Shown: positions 46,895 through 55,716, numbered from the stretch's first letter. The stretch is 64,000 bases of DNA from Tenggerimyces flavus (GCF_016907715.1 NZ_JAFBCM010000001.1:6200001-6264000); one strand, 5' to 3'. Translations and numbers: made by a program. The notes: generated from the sequence alone by a model not told the origin.

Positions 46895-47674
46895 ATGCTG
46901 ACGATCGGTCAACTGGCGGCGTACGCCGGCGTCACCGTGCGGGCGGTCCGGCACTACCACCAGATCGGGCTCCTGCCCGAGCCGGAGCGGGACGACTCGG
47001 GCTACCGCCGGTACGGCCCCACGGCGGTCGTGTCCCTGGTTAAGATCCGCACCCTCGCCAACGCCGGCGTGCCGTTGTCGCAGATCGCGCTGATGCTCCA
47101 GGCCGACGCGTCGACGTTCGCCGAGGCGGTCGAGAAGATCGACTACCACCTGCGCGACGAGATCGAACGGCTGCAGACCAGCCGCAAGCAGATCGCGCGG
47201 CTCACCGCCGGGGACAGCGTCGCGCTACCGCCGGAGGTGGACCGCTACCTCGACCGGCTTCGCGAGATCGGCGCGTCGGAACGGATGGTGCAGGGCGAAC
47301 GGGACGGCTGGATCCTGGTCGCGGCTTGCTGGCCCGACCGTTTCGCCGAGATCATGCCCTCGAAGTTCGCCCAGCTCGAAGACCCGCAGCTCGTACGGCT
47401 CTATCGGCTCCTGTCGGAGATCATCGACGAGGCCGACTCGGTGGACGACCCGCGGCTGGCCGAAGCCGCCGACCTCATGGCCGCCATGGCCGAGCAGGCC
47501 GACGCGGCCGGTGAGCTCGACTACGTCGGCTTGGCGAAGGACGACCCGGCGATCGCTTTGCTGGACGCCTTTCCCCTCGAGGCCGATCCGCGGTCGGAGC
47601 GGATGGTGGAGCTGATGCGCGAACGTGGCTGGACCGGCTGGACCCGCCCGGAACGGATCGCGCCTCCGTCCTAG
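46895..47674 (+). CDS. MerR-family regulator
   Basis: 259 residues from ATG at 46895. N-terminal winged helix MLTIGQLAAYAGVTVRAVRHYHQIGLLPEPERDDSGYRRYG is textbook MerR; a coiled coil (about 75-115) and an alpha-helical ligand domain resembling TipAS-type regulators follow. Likely activates the exporter through the 20-base-spacer promoter at 45295. Its TAG stop lies in the first CTAG of repeat copy C. Confidence 0.9.
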   Translation: MLTIGQLAAYAGVTVRAVRHYHQIGLLPEPERDDSGYRRYGPTAVVSLVKIRTLANAGVPLSQIALMLQADASTFAEAVEKIDYHLRDEIERLQTSRKQIARLTAGDSVALPPEVDRYLDRLREIGASERMVQGERDGWILVAACWPDRFAEIMPSKFAQLEDPQLVRLYRLLSEIIDEADSVDDPRLAEAADLMAAMAEQADAAGELDYVGLAKDDPAIALLDAFPLEADPRSERMVELMRERGWTGWTRPERIAPPS

Positions 47675-47947
47675 CCGCGAGCCTTCGTCTGGCGGTGGGT
47701 TCGACCGGTCCGGCCCGGCCCTGGGGCCAACGATCATGTTTACATGATCATTGGCCCCTCTACGTGGGGTGGACGCCAGGTAGAGAGGCCGCTGGCCGGG
47801 TAAGGCGACCACGACGCTTCACCCACGGAGTGCCCTCCTGCTCAGATCACTCGAGACGTCGCCGTCCCAAAGTTTCCCAAGCAGGACAGGCACTTCCGTG
47901 CATCACGGACCAATGTCGCCCAGCGAGTCGTGAAATCTCGACGCTAG
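47671..47947. repeat. CTAG-bounded dispersed repeat, copy C (277 bp, same orientation as B)
   Basis: CTAGCCGCGAGCCTTCGTCT (47671-47690) opens and CTCGACGCTAG (47937-47947) closes the copy. Palindrome at 47723-47758 with one mismatch. Separates the convergent MerR and cupin genes; the opening CTAG includes the MerR stop codon. Confidence 0.9.
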
Positions 47948-47951
47948 CGGC

Positions 47952-48317
47952 CTACTCCCCCACGACCTGGCGATCCGCGGACGAGAACGCGATGACGAAG
48001 ATCGCCTGGTCGTCGCCGACGTTGCGGGCGTTGTGCAGGACGCCGGCGGGGATGCTGATGGTGTCGCCCGGACCCATCTGCCTGAGGTTGTCGCCGTCGG
48101 AGTGCTCGATCGTCCCCTGCAGCACGTGCAGCACCTCGTCGCAGTTCGGGTGGTAGTGCCGCGGGTTGGCCTTGCCCGGGTCGATGTAGCAGCGGCCGAC
48201 GGTCATCGTGGTCGAGTTGCCGAGCCTGCCCGCGATCATCCACTCGAGCCGTCCGAACTCGGTCTCCTCGACCTCGCGCGTCGCGGCGGGAGCCAGGTGA
48301 GCGGTGGTGTCCGACAT
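47952..48317 (-). CDS. Cupin-domain protein
   Basis: 121 residues from ATG at 48317, overlapping the oxidoreductase stop by one base. Cupin motif 1 RHYHPNCDEVLHVLQG (His, His, Glu, His) and motif 2 PGDTISIPAGVLHNA. Possibly a sugar isomerase/epimerase-like or sensor protein serving the pathway fed by the adjacent transporter (inference). Last gene of the operon. Confidence 0.87.
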   Translation of the reverse strand: MSDTTAHLAPAATREVEETEFGRLEWMIAGRLGNSTTMTVGRCYIDPGKANPRHYHPNCDEVLHVLQGTIEHSDGDNLRQMGPGDTISIPAGVLHNARNVGDDQAIFVIAFSSADRQVVGE

Positions 48318-49414
48318 CAGGATTCCTTCGCAATCTCGAGAGTGACGACTTCGCCCGCGGGTGTTCGCTGGTAGGCCTCGAACAGTCGCATGATGTTCAG
48401 CGCGTCGTCGAGCGTACCTTTCACCGGCGCGGTTCCGGAGAGCACGCTCTCGCAGAAGTGCAGGACCTCCGGCACGTAGCCGAGATAGAAGAGGTTCTTG
48501 TTGTAGAGCACGCCGAGAGAGAACTCCGGCTCCCAGCTCAGCGGCGCCACGGCGTCGTCCACGACGAAAGAACTGGTCCGCCCGTACGGAAGTCGCGCGC
48601 CGGGGCGGTAGTACGTCACCCGAACGGTGTTGTCGACCACGACGTTCGCATCGTGTCCCACGACTTCCAGCCGCTCCAGGGGCGACGTCTGGGCCAGGCC
48701 GGCGGTCAGATGGAGGGTCCCGACCGCACCGTTGGCGAACCGCAGGCTCGCCACCGAGGCACCGTTGCGCGGCTCCCACTCGTACGAGAACCGCTGCACC
48801 GGCCCGAGCAGGTGCGTCAACACCGCACCCGGGTGGTAGATGTGGTCGAGAAACCCGCGCATCGCGTGCAGGTCGCCGCGCTGCTCGAACGGCGGCAGCG
48901 ACTGCGGATAGCGGACCGAAATGGATGACACGTCACCGAACTCGTCCGACGAGATGATCTCCTTCACCTTCGTCACTGCCGGGGTGAAGATCTTCTTCAA
49001 CCCTGTCAGGACGAACTTGCCCGCTGTCGCAGCCGCCTCCTTGAGCTCGAGGATCTCGGCCACGCTCGCCGCGGTCGGTTTCTCCATCCAGACATGGAGT
49101 CCCGCTCGCAGGCAGTCCAGCGCGAGGTCGGTCGCCTGCACCCGCCCGGTGGCGTCGTCGTACGCCGTGACGATGAACACCGCGTCGAGCTCCTCCTGCT
49201 CGAGCATCGCCCGGTGGTCGGAGTACGCGCGCGTCGCGCCGAACATCCGTGCGTACGTCTCCGCCCGCTCCTTGCGCACATCGCACACCGCGCGCAGGTC
49301 GATCGGCGCGTACTGGAACGTCGGATAGACGTTCCGATAGGAGTGGTCCCCCGCTCCGATGTACGCGATCCGGATCCGTTCGTCGTACTCGTACTGGTAG
49401 CGCACTGTCTCCAT
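48317..49414 (-). CDS. Gfo/Idh/MocA-family oxidoreductase
   Basis: 365 residues. N-terminal Rossmann loop YIGAGDHSYRN, the EKPTA motif (VWMEKPTAASVAEI) and the C-terminal alpha/beta domain. NAD(P)-dependent oxidation of a sugar or inositol derivative. Sits between sugar permeases and cupin, so its substrate is probably what the transporter imports. Confidence 0.9.
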   Translation of the reverse strand: METVRYQYEYDERIRIAYIGAGDHSYRNVYPTFQYAPIDLRAVCDVRKERAETYARMFGATRAYSDHRAMLEQEELDAVFIVTAYDDATGRVQATDLALDCLRAGLHVWMEKPTAASVAEILELKEAAATAGKFVLTGLKKIFTPAVTKVKEIISSDEFGDVSSISVRYPQSLPPFEQRGDLHAMRGFLDHIYHPGAVLTHLLGPVQRFSYEWEPRNGASVASLRFANGAVGTLHLTAGLAQTSPLERLEVVGHDANVVVDNTVRVTYYRPGARLPYGRTSSFVVDDAVAPLSWEPEFSLGVLYNKNLFYLGYVPEVLHFCESVLSGTAPVKGTLDDALNIMRLFEAYQRTPAGEVVTLEIAKES

Positions 49415-49423
49415 GCCATTCCT

Positions 49424-50248
49424 CTACTTGACGGCGCCCGCGACCAGGCCACGGGTGAAGGACCGTTGCAACAGAACGTAGACGAGGATCGACGGGATCA
49501 TCGCCAACACCATGCCCGCGAACAGCGCGCCGTAGTCGGAGCTGTACTGGGACTGGAACTGCACCAGCCCGAGCGGGATCGTCCGCGTGTTCTCGCCGAT
49601 GAGCAGCAGCAGCGCGAGCTGGTACTCGTTCCACGCGCCCAGGAAGCTGAAGACCGCGACCGCGAGCACCGCCGGCTTGGCCAGCGGCAGCATCACTCGG
49701 AGGAACACCTTCCAGTCCGAGGCGCCGTCGATCGTCGCGGCCTCGACGAGCTCGTGCGGCAGGTCGCGGAAGAAGTTGCGCATGAGGAACGCGCCGAGCG
49801 GAACGCCGCCCGCGACGAGTACGAGGACCAGCCCGACGCGGCTGTCGACGAGGTTCATCGCCCGCATCTGGTAGAAGATCGGCACCACGATCGCCTCGAA
49901 CGGCAGCGTCAGCACGAGCACGTAGACGTAGAACACCCAGCTGTTGCGGGCGTTCGACAGCTTGCCGAACGCGTACCCCGCCGGGCAGGTCACCGCCACG
50001 GTCAGCACCGTCGCCGCGACCGCGATCAGCGCGCTGTTGAAGAAGTAGCTGCCGAAGTCGCCTTCGTTCCACACCGTCGCGAAGTTCTGCCACCGCCACT
50101 GCGCGGGCAGCCCGAGCGCGTCGCCGAAGATCTCCGTCTCGCTCTTGAACGCGCTCAACACGACCCAGACGAACGGCACGAACGTCAACGCCGTAAGGAC
50201 TGTCAGCGGAACGACGAGCAGCAGCGTGTTGCCGATGCGAGGTCTCAC
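49424..50248 (-). CDS. Sugar ABC transporter permease, MalG-like
   Basis: 274 residues from GTG at 50248, overlapping the upstream permease stop as GTGA. Six helices and the EAA loop EAATIDGASDWKVFLRVMLPLAKPAV (about 180-205). Inner-membrane half of a carbohydrate importer. No ATPase gene in the operon; actinobacteria usually share one multi-operon ATPase (MsiK-like). Confidence 0.92.
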   Translation of the reverse strand: MRPRIGNTLLLVVPLTVLTALTFVPFVWVVLSAFKSETEIFGDALGLPAQWRWQNFATVWNEGDFGSYFFNSALIAVAATVLTVAVTCPAGYAFGKLSNARNSWVFYVYVLVLTLPFEAIVVPIFYQMRAMNLVDSRVGLVLVLVAGGVPLGAFLMRNFFRDLPHELVEAATIDGASDWKVFLRVMLPLAKPAVLAVAVFSFLGAWNEYQLALLLLIGENTRTIPLGLVQFQSQYSSDYGALFAGMVLAMIPSILVYVLLQRSFTRGLVAGAVK

Positions 50249-51183
50249 CTGTCCGCCTTCCGGTCGCGCCAACGGTTGAACGCGAACGTGATCGCCAGCG
50301 CGATCACCGCGATCGACATTCCCGCCGCGCTCGCGACGCCGATGTCGCCGGTCTGGAACGCCTTCCGCCACACGTACACCGCCGCCAGCTCACTCGCCCG
50401 CGCCGGACCGCCTTCTGTCATTGCCCAAACGGTGCCGAAGCCCTTCAGCGCGCTGATGAACGCGAGCACGCCGACGAGGCTGATCGTGTTGTGCAGCGCG
50501 GGCCAGGTGACGTTCCAGAACCGTTGCCACGCGTTCGCGCCGTCGATCCGCGCGACCTCGTACAGCGCGGGATCGACGGCCTGCATGCTGGCGAGGAAGA
50601 TCACCAGGTAGAAGCCGTACGCGTGCCACGCGCTCGCGATGCCGGCCGCGGGGAGGGCGAGCTCCGGCGTGCCTAGCCAGGGTCGGGTGAGGGCGTCGAG
50701 GCCGATGCCGGTGAGGAACTCGTTCAACAGGCCGACGGTCGGGTGGTAGAGCTGGCTCCAGATCACTCCGACGACCGCGAGCGAGAGCACCTGCGGGAGG
50801 AACGCGATGCCACGGATCGCGGTGCGGAACCGGTTCCACTTGACCTCGTTGATCAATGCGGCCATCAGCAACCCGCCGCCGGCGGCGAGGACGACGTGCA
50901 TGACCCACCAGATCACTGTTCTGCCCAGTGCCTGGTAGAAGATCGGGTCGGTCCAGAGCTTCGCGTAGTTGTCGAGCCAGGCGCGGTGCATGACCGGCGC
51001 GACGCCGTCCCAGGTGTAGACGCTCAGCTGGACGCCGCGCAGCAATGGGAGGAGAACGAAGACGGCGAGCAGGACGAACGAGGGCGCGAGCATCGTCGCC
51101 CACAACAACGTCCGCCCGCGTGGAGGTTTCCTCGGACTCCTCGTGCGAGTCAGCGGCGCCGCAAGGGTCGCTTGTGCGGTCAT
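50245..51183 (-). CDS. Sugar ABC transporter permease, MalF-like
   Basis: 312 residues. Arg/Pro-rich cytosolic start, six helices, and the EAA loop YEVARIDGANAWQRFWNVTWPALHNTI. Partner of the MalG-like permease. Its ATG at 51183 overlaps the binding-protein stop by 4 bases. Confidence 0.92.
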   Translation of the reverse strand: MTAQATLAAPLTRTRSPRKPPRGRTLLWATMLAPSFVLLAVFVLLPLLRGVQLSVYTWDGVAPVMHRAWLDNYAKLWTDPIFYQALGRTVIWWVMHVVLAAGGGLLMAALINEVKWNRFRTAIRGIAFLPQVLSLAVVGVIWSQLYHPTVGLLNEFLTGIGLDALTRPWLGTPELALPAAGIASAWHAYGFYLVIFLASMQAVDPALYEVARIDGANAWQRFWNVTWPALHNTISLVGVLAFISALKGFGTVWAMTEGGPARASELAAVYVWRKAFQTGDIGVASAAGMSIAVIALAITFAFNRWRDRKADR

Positions 51184-52472
51184 CGGCGGGCTCCGTTCCT
51201 CGCGGTGACCAGCTCACGTTGGACGTCGGCCATGGCCTGCTGCGGCGTCAGGCTGCCGGTGATGATCCCTTGCACTGCTTGGTACCAGGCGTCCTTCGCG
51301 GTGTCGGGCAGGTAGACGCTCGGGTTGTAGCCGGTGCCGGCGCGGGACTTGGCGAAGCCGTCGGCGACGATCGGATGCATCGTGATGCCTGCCGGCAGCT
51401 TGAGCGACGGGACCAGTGTCAACCCGTTCTTGGCAGCGAGCCTCAGGTAGTCCTCCGACGAGATCCAGTCGAGCCACGCGGCGACGGCCGAGCGGGCCTT
51501 CGTCGCGTTGTTGACGACCCAGCTCACCGCCAGGCCCGCGGTGGGAAGAGCGGGCATGCCCGCTTCGGTCGGCGGCATCGGGAACGCGCCGAGGTGGTCG
51601 ACCTTCTCGCCGTCGTACGCGGCATCCGCGACCTGGCTCTGCGGAACGACGATCATCGCCGCACTTCCCTTGAGGAACGCGGCGTTCGCCTGCTCGCCGT
51701 CGAGCGCCGCGGCCTGCCGCCCGTCGAGGTAACCGGCGTCGAGCAGGTCCTTCAGCAACTGACCGCCTTGCACGATGGACGGATCGTCGAACGCGCCGTC
51801 GCCGTAGATCACCTCGGTCATCAGCTCGCGACCCGCGGCCGCCTGTACGAGCGAGCCGAGCAGCCAGCCGCCGGCGAAGTTGTCCCGCACCCCGGCGACG
51901 ATGGGTGACACGTCACCCTTCTTGAGCGCCGCACAGGTGTCAAGGAAGCCTTGCCAGGTCGTCGGGACTGTGGCGCCGTGCTTCGCGAACAGGTCCTTGT
52001 TGTAGTAGACCTGGAAGACGTCGAGCCCCTCGACGACCTCGTAGATCTTCCCCTCCGGCCCGGACCTGGTCTGCTCGATGACGGCGTCCTGGTAGCGCTC
52101 GGCGAAGCCCGTGCGCGCCAGGACGTCGTCCAGCGGAGCGATGAGCCCGTTCCTCGCCAGCAGGCCCACTCGACCTGGACCGGAGTTGACGAGAATGACG
52201 TCCGGACTGCGACCTGAACGCAGCAACGTCTGAGCGCTGCCCTCCTCGAACGAGACGCCGCCCTCGGTGTAGGCCGCTGTCAACCCGGGGTTGCGCTGCC
52301 GGAACTCGCCCAACACGGCATCGGTGTACGGATATCTGCCGGCGAGGATGCGCAACCGCTTCGAGCTGTCCTCCGGCCCGCTCCCGCTGCTCCCGCCTCC
52401 CGGCGCCGCGACGGTCGCGCAGCCCGGCAGCAGCGCCAGCCCAGCGGCGGCAAGCAGCTGCCTTCGACGCAT
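51180..52472 (-). CDS. Extracellular solute-binding lipoprotein (sugar family 1)
   Basis: 430 residues. Signal peptide with lipobox LLPGC (Cys18); a Gly/Ser-rich linker; then a two-lobe binding protein (RILAGRYPYTDAVLGEFRQRNPGLTAAYTEG, PDVILVNSGP, VYYNKDLFAKHGATVPTTWQGFLDTC). Captures the substrate for the two permeases. Divergent from the MocR-type regulator. Confidence 0.92.
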   Translation of the reverse strand: MRRRQLLAAAGLALLPGCATVAAPGGGSSGSGPEDSSKRLRILAGRYPYTDAVLGEFRQRNPGLTAAYTEGGVSFEEGSAQTLLRSGRSPDVILVNSGPGRVGLLARNGLIAPLDDVLARTGFAERYQDAVIEQTRSGPEGKIYEVVEGLDVFQVYYNKDLFAKHGATVPTTWQGFLDTCAALKKGDVSPIVAGVRDNFAGGWLLGSLVQAAAGRELMTEVIYGDGAFDDPSIVQGGQLLKDLLDAGYLDGRQAAALDGEQANAAFLKGSAAMIVVPQSQVADAAYDGEKVDHLGAFPMPPTEAGMPALPTAGLAVSWVVNNATKARSAVAAWLDWISSEDYLRLAAKNGLTLVPSLKLPAGITMHPIVADGFAKSRAGTGYNPSVYLPDTAKDAWYQAVQGIITGSLTPQQAMADVQRELVTARNGARR

Positions 52473-52494
52473 GATCTGCCTCTCGTCGGTCGCG

Positions 52495-52556
52495 GATTGG
52501 CGCTAGATTGGCAGCGCGACGACGTCGCAGCCATAGCCAATGACGAGAAATTGGAT
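52495..52556. promoter_or_regulatory. ATTGGC boxes between the transporter operon and the MocR gene
   Basis: ATTGGC occurs twice in direct orientation (52496-52501 and 52507-52512, 11 bases apart, one helical turn), once inverted as GCCAAT (52536-52541), and ATTGGA at 52550. MocR-type regulators bind direct repeats of this spacing, so this is a candidate operator for both divergent units. Confidence 0.5.
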
Positions 52557-52560
52557 CCTG

Positions 52561-54021
52561 ATGCGTTTCTCCGCTGACCAGCTGGCCCGGATGCTCGTGG
52601 AGTCCGGGGCTCGTTCCGGCCCGCTGCACGCGCAGCTGAGCCAGGGCTTGCGCGAGCTGATCGAGCTCGGCGAGCTGCCGATCGGCGCCACGCTGCCGGC
52701 GGAACGGGCACTGGCCAGCGCACTGTCGGTGAGCAGGACGACCGTGGTGACCGCGTACCAGTCGCTCAGCCAGGAGGGACGGCTCGAGCGGCGGCAGGGC
52801 AGCGGCACTCGGGTGCGCGCCGCCGTGCAGGAGGTCGAGCGCGAGACGGTGTCGTCGCACGTACTGGCCGGCGACCACGCGGCGGCGCAGTTCCTGAACG
52901 GGCCACTCGCGACCATCGACTTCGCGACCGCGGCGCTCCCCTGCCTGCCGGTGGTGGCGGACACCGCCGCCGCGATCGGGCGCGAGGAGTACCTCCAGCT
53001 CGGCCAGCAGCACCACGGCTACCACCCCCGCGGGCTGCCGGCGCTGCGCGAACGGCTGGCGCGCTGGTACACCGAGGACGGCCTGCCGACGACCGCCGAG
53101 CAGATCCTCGTGACGAGCGGCGCGCAGCAGGCGGTGGAGTTGGTCACGCAGGGCTGCCTGCAGGCCGGGGACAGCGTGGTCGTGGAGGAGCCGACGTACC
53201 GCGGCGCGCTGGAGGCGTTCGCGCTGGCCGGTTGCCGGGTCCGTTCGGTCGCGTCGGACGCGCACGGGATGGACGTCGCCGCGCTGGCTCGGCTGAGCGC
53301 GCCGCGGCTCGTCTATGCGCAGTCGACGCTGCAGAACCCGGCCGGCACCGTGCTCGCGCCCGACCGGGCGCGACGGCTGGTGAAGCTGGCCGAGGACGAG
53401 CACGTCGTGGTCGTCGACGACACCGCGCTCGCGGGCACCGCGTTCGAGCCGGCGCGGTCGCGGCCGCTGGCGACGTACGGCGACTCCGAACGCATCCTGA
53501 CGATCGGCTCGCTGAGCAAGCTGTTCTGGGGTGGGCTGCGGCTGGGCTGGATCCGAGGCGCTTCCCGGACGATCTCGCGGCTGGCGCAGATGAAGGGGAT
53601 CACCGATCTCGGGACGTCGCTGGTGTCGCAGCAGATCGGGCTGCATCTGCTCGACCAGGTGTCGTTGGCGCGTTCCTCGCGGCGGTCCGAGCTGGTCGAG
53701 GGTTTGGCGGACCTGACCGCTCTGCTGGCGGAGTCCCTGCCGTCGTGGACCTGGGTTCCGCCGCGGGGTGGTGCGTCGCTGTGGGTACGGCTGCCTGGGG
53801 CGGACACGACGCAGTTCGCGCAGGTCGCGCTGCGGTTCGGGGTCGCGATCCTGCCTGGGGCGGTGTTCTCGGCGAGCGGCGGGCTGACCGAGCACACCCG
53901 TCTGCCGTACGCGGTGCCGCCGGCGGTGCTGCGGGCCGGGGTGCACCGGCTGGCGCGGGCCTGGGCGGCGTACCTTGGAGACGCGCGCAGCTCGGTGCCG
54001 GTGGTGTCGCTCACGACCTGA
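52561..54021 (+). CDS. MocR-type (GntR/aminotransferase fusion) transcriptional regulator
   Basis: 486 residues from ATG at 52561; an ATG at 52540 adds 7 residues but overlaps the candidate operator. GntR-type winged helix (LPAERALASALSVSRTTVVTAYQSL) joined to a fold-type I aminotransferase domain with PLP lysine Lys320 in SLSKLFWGG and NPAGT in the pocket. Divergent from the sugar-uptake operon and likely its regulator. Confidence 0.9.
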   Translation: MRFSADQLARMLVESGARSGPLHAQLSQGLRELIELGELPIGATLPAERALASALSVSRTTVVTAYQSLSQEGRLERRQGSGTRVRAAVQEVERETVSSHVLAGDHAAAQFLNGPLATIDFATAALPCLPVVADTAAAIGREEYLQLGQQHHGYHPRGLPALRERLARWYTEDGLPTTAEQILVTSGAQQAVELVTQGCLQAGDSVVVEEPTYRGALEAFALAGCRVRSVASDAHGMDVAALARLSAPRLVYAQSTLQNPAGTVLAPDRARRLVKLAEDEHVVVVDDTALAGTAFEPARSRPLATYGDSERILTIGSLSKLFWGGLRLGWIRGASRTISRLAQMKGITDLGTSLVSQQIGLHLLDQVSLARSSRRSELVEGLADLTALLAESLPSWTWVPPRGGASLWVRLPGADTTQFAQVALRFGVAILPGAVFSASGGLTEHTRLPYAVPPAVLRAGVHRLARAWAAYLGDARSSVPVVSLTT

Positions 54022-54022
54022 C

Positions 54023-54052
54023 TTGGGTGGTCTGTCGCCCGGCTGGTAGGCT
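54023..54052 (+). promoter_or_regulatory. Putative promoter of rpsT
   Basis: TTGGGT (54023-54028) and TAGGCT (54047-54052) with an 18-base spacer fit a housekeeping actinobacterial promoter. Begins one base after the stop of the regulator gene and 80 bases before the rpsT start. Confidence 0.5.
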
Positions 54053-54131
54053 GTGCGTTCGCGCGTCCGGGTGGTTGTGTCGTCTGGTGCGCTCTCCGAA
54101 TCCAACGACGTTCAATCGAGGCTAAAGCTCC

Positions 54132-54395
54132 GTGGCGAACATCAAGTCCCAGATCAAGCGGATCAAGCAGAACGAGAAGGCCCGCCAGCGCAACAAGGCG
54201 GTCAAGTCCTCGCTGCGGACCGCGCTGCGCAACTTCCGCGACGCCGCCGAGAGCGGTGCGGAGAACGCGCAGGAGCTCGCGCGCACGGCCGCGAAGAAGC
54301 TGGATGTGGCCGTCTCCAAGGGCGTGATCCACAAGAACCAGGCAGCGAACAAGAAGTCCGCGGTCGCCAAGCGCGCCGCAGCCGCCGCCAAGTAG
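54132..54395 (+). CDS. rpsT: 30S ribosomal protein S20
   Basis: 87 residues from GTG at 54132. [21 protein letters not shown] opening and the Lys/Arg/Ala-rich helical body are typical of S20, with an alanine-rich tail. Binds 16S rRNA near the foot of the 30S subunit. Followed by a strong terminator. Normally beside lepA in related genomes. Confidence 0.97.
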   Translation: MANIKSQIKRIKQNEKARQRNKAVKSSLRTALRNFRDAAESGAENAQELARTAAKKLDVAVSKGVIHKNQAANKKSAVAKRAAAAAK

Positions 54396-54418
54396 GCGAG
54401 GCTTTCGCGCCGTTCCCA

Positions 54419-54454
54419 GGCGCCGAGTCCCCCTCGAGGGACGCGGCGCCTTTT
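54419..54454 (+). terminator. Rho-independent terminator of rpsT
   Basis: GGCGCCG (54419-54425) pairs with CGGCGCC (54444-54450), with further GTCCC/GGGAC pairing inside, followed by TTTT (54451-54454). Lies 24 bases after the rpsT stop. Confidence 0.85.
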
Positions 54455-54516
54455 GGCGTTTGCCGACTTGTCGGTGGGAGCCCTCGCCGTGGCCAGGCCG
54501 AGCCGCCGAGCCTGAC

Positions 54517-54550
54517 CGCTTTGGATGAAGGGCACCTTCATCCAAGCGGT
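54517..54550. repeat. Short palindrome (family 3), copy 1
   Basis: TTGGATGAAGG and CCTTCATCCAA arms around GCA, extended outward by CCGC/GCGG (one bulged T). The GGATGAAGG(T/G) core is shared with copies at 54698, 54839, 55717 and 55746. First repeat of the 54.4-55.9 kb gene-free tract. Confidence 0.85.
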
Positions 54551-54580
54551 CGGCCGATCCGCTTGGTGCTGTCCAATCCC

Positions 54581-54656
54581 GTGATCATGAACGTGATCAT
54601 GAAGCCGAACTGGTCGTATACGCCGGGTTTGCCTTCATGATCACGTTCATGATCAC
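54581..54656. repeat. Long hairpin repeat (family 2), copy 2
   Basis: Perfect 22-bp arms (54581-54602 and 54635-54656); the loop holds TGGTCGTATACGCC, the reverse complement of the loop of copy 1, so this copy is inverted relative to 33890-33964. Arm positions that differ between copies (GTAC versus GAAC/GTTC) change on both arms together. Confidence 0.9.
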
Positions 54657-54697
54657 AGGGCCGGGTTGAGGTCGTGTGGGGGCTCTGCCTCGAGGGG

Positions 54698-54722
54698 TTG
54701 GATGAAGGTCACCTCCATCCAA
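54698..54722. repeat. Short palindrome (family 3), copy 2
   Basis: TTGGATGAAGG and CCTCCATCCAA arms around TCA; one arm mismatch. Same core as the other family 3 copies. Confidence 0.8.
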
Positions 54723-54739
54723 TGCGTGGCGGGGGCTGG

Positions 54740-54794
54740 TTGGGTCGGGGGCACCCTGGTCCGAACCTACGGGACTAGGGTGCCCCCGACCCAG
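54740..54794. repeat. Palindromic repeat (family 4), complete copy
   Basis: TTGGGTCGGGGGCACCCTGG at the left pairs with the right arm ending GGTGCCCCCGACCC (54779-54792); loop CCGAACCTACG. The same arm and loop are at the very start of the window (1-41). Confidence 0.85.
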
Positions 54795-54838
54795 ACCGAC
54801 TAGGCACGTTTCACGGTCCCCTGGGACGCGCCGGCTTG

Positions 54839-54863
54839 TTGGATGAAGGTGCCCTTCATCCAA
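54839..54863. repeat. Short palindrome (family 3), copy 3
   Basis: TTGGATGAAGG and CCTTCATCCAA perfect 11-bp arms around TGC. Confidence 0.85.
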
Positions 54864-54883
54864 CGGGACGCGGGCAGAACGAT

Positions 54884-55008
54884 GCGCGGCGCGTTCGAGG
54901 TCGCCACGTCCTCTTTGGCCGGCCATCCCCCGACCCTCACCACCGCTGCGCGGCGCGTTCGAGGTCACCGCCTCTTTGGCGGCCATTCCCTCGACGCTCA
55001 CCACCGCT
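54884..55008. repeat. Two-unit tandem repeat (about 62 bp)
   Basis: Units 54884-54947 and 54948-55008 both open with GCGCGGCGCGTTCGAGGTC and close with CTCACCACCGCT. Non-coding by appearance: frames through it are stuffed with Pro, Arg and Ser. Confidence 0.75.
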
Positions 55009-55180
55009 CGGGCATCTCCCCGCACCGCCCCGCTTGGTTATCCCCGCACCGCCCGGTCGGCCATCCCCCATCGCCGCTCGGCCGCCGTCCCCTTTGGCCC
55101 GCCTTTACCCTCGACCCTCACCCTCCGGCCGGGCATCTCCTCGACCGCCGCTCAGTTGTCCCGGCACCGCCCGGTCGGCC

Positions 55181-55305
55181 ATCCCCCGCCACCGGTCGGC
55201 CGACGCCCCATCGGTCGGCCCCTCGACCTTCCGTCGGTCATCCCCCGCCACCGGTCGGCCGACGCCCCATCGGTCGGCCCTCGACCTTCCGTCGGTCATC
55301 CCCTA
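55181..55305. repeat. Two-unit tandem repeat (59 bp)
   Basis: Units start at 55181 and 55240 with ATCCCCCGCCACCGGTCGGC and differ by one base; a third begins ATCCCCTA at 55298. The near-identity shows a recent duplication. Related CCGGTCGGCCATCCCC blocks lie just upstream (55030-55180), so the whole stretch is degenerate repeat. Confidence 0.85.
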
Positions 55306-55455
55306 TCGGACCAGCTGCTTCTCACCCATCAGTTGGCCGTCGTCGATGGCTCGATGGCTCATCGGATTGCTGCTGTTCTTGGCGGGTGGGCTCGATTGAT
55401 CTTTCTCGAGCTGTCCTTGAATGGTGCTCGCCGTGGGCTGTTGCGGCGGTCGAGT

Positions 55456-55703
55456 GTGGTGGCCGGGCCGGGGCGCGTCAAGGGCGCCTCACTGGGGGCG
55501 CTTCGCGCAGACGGAGAGAGGCGTCGCTTCGCGACCGCTTTGCGGCCCTTGACTCGCCCCGGCCCGGCCACCTGTCTTTCACGCGCCGCCCCCTCCCCCG
55601 GGAACGGGTGCCCGGGGGAGGCCTGCTTGCGGTTCCGGTCTGCTGCCGTGTTGCGGTCGCTTGTTGGCCCCGGGCTTCTTGTGGCTCAGATGAAGCCGGG
55701 CTT
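55456..55703. repeat. Dispersed inverted-repeat element (family 5), copy 2
   Basis: Arms at 55458-55485 and 55545-55572 (GGTGGCCGGGCCGGGGCG... against its complement, one or two mismatches) enclose 59 bases; a tail with GGCCTGCTTGC, TCTGCTGCCGTG and AGATGAAGCCGGG follows, matching 43640-43772 in order. Confidence 0.75.
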
Positions 55704-55716
55704 CCGTCCCGCCGTT

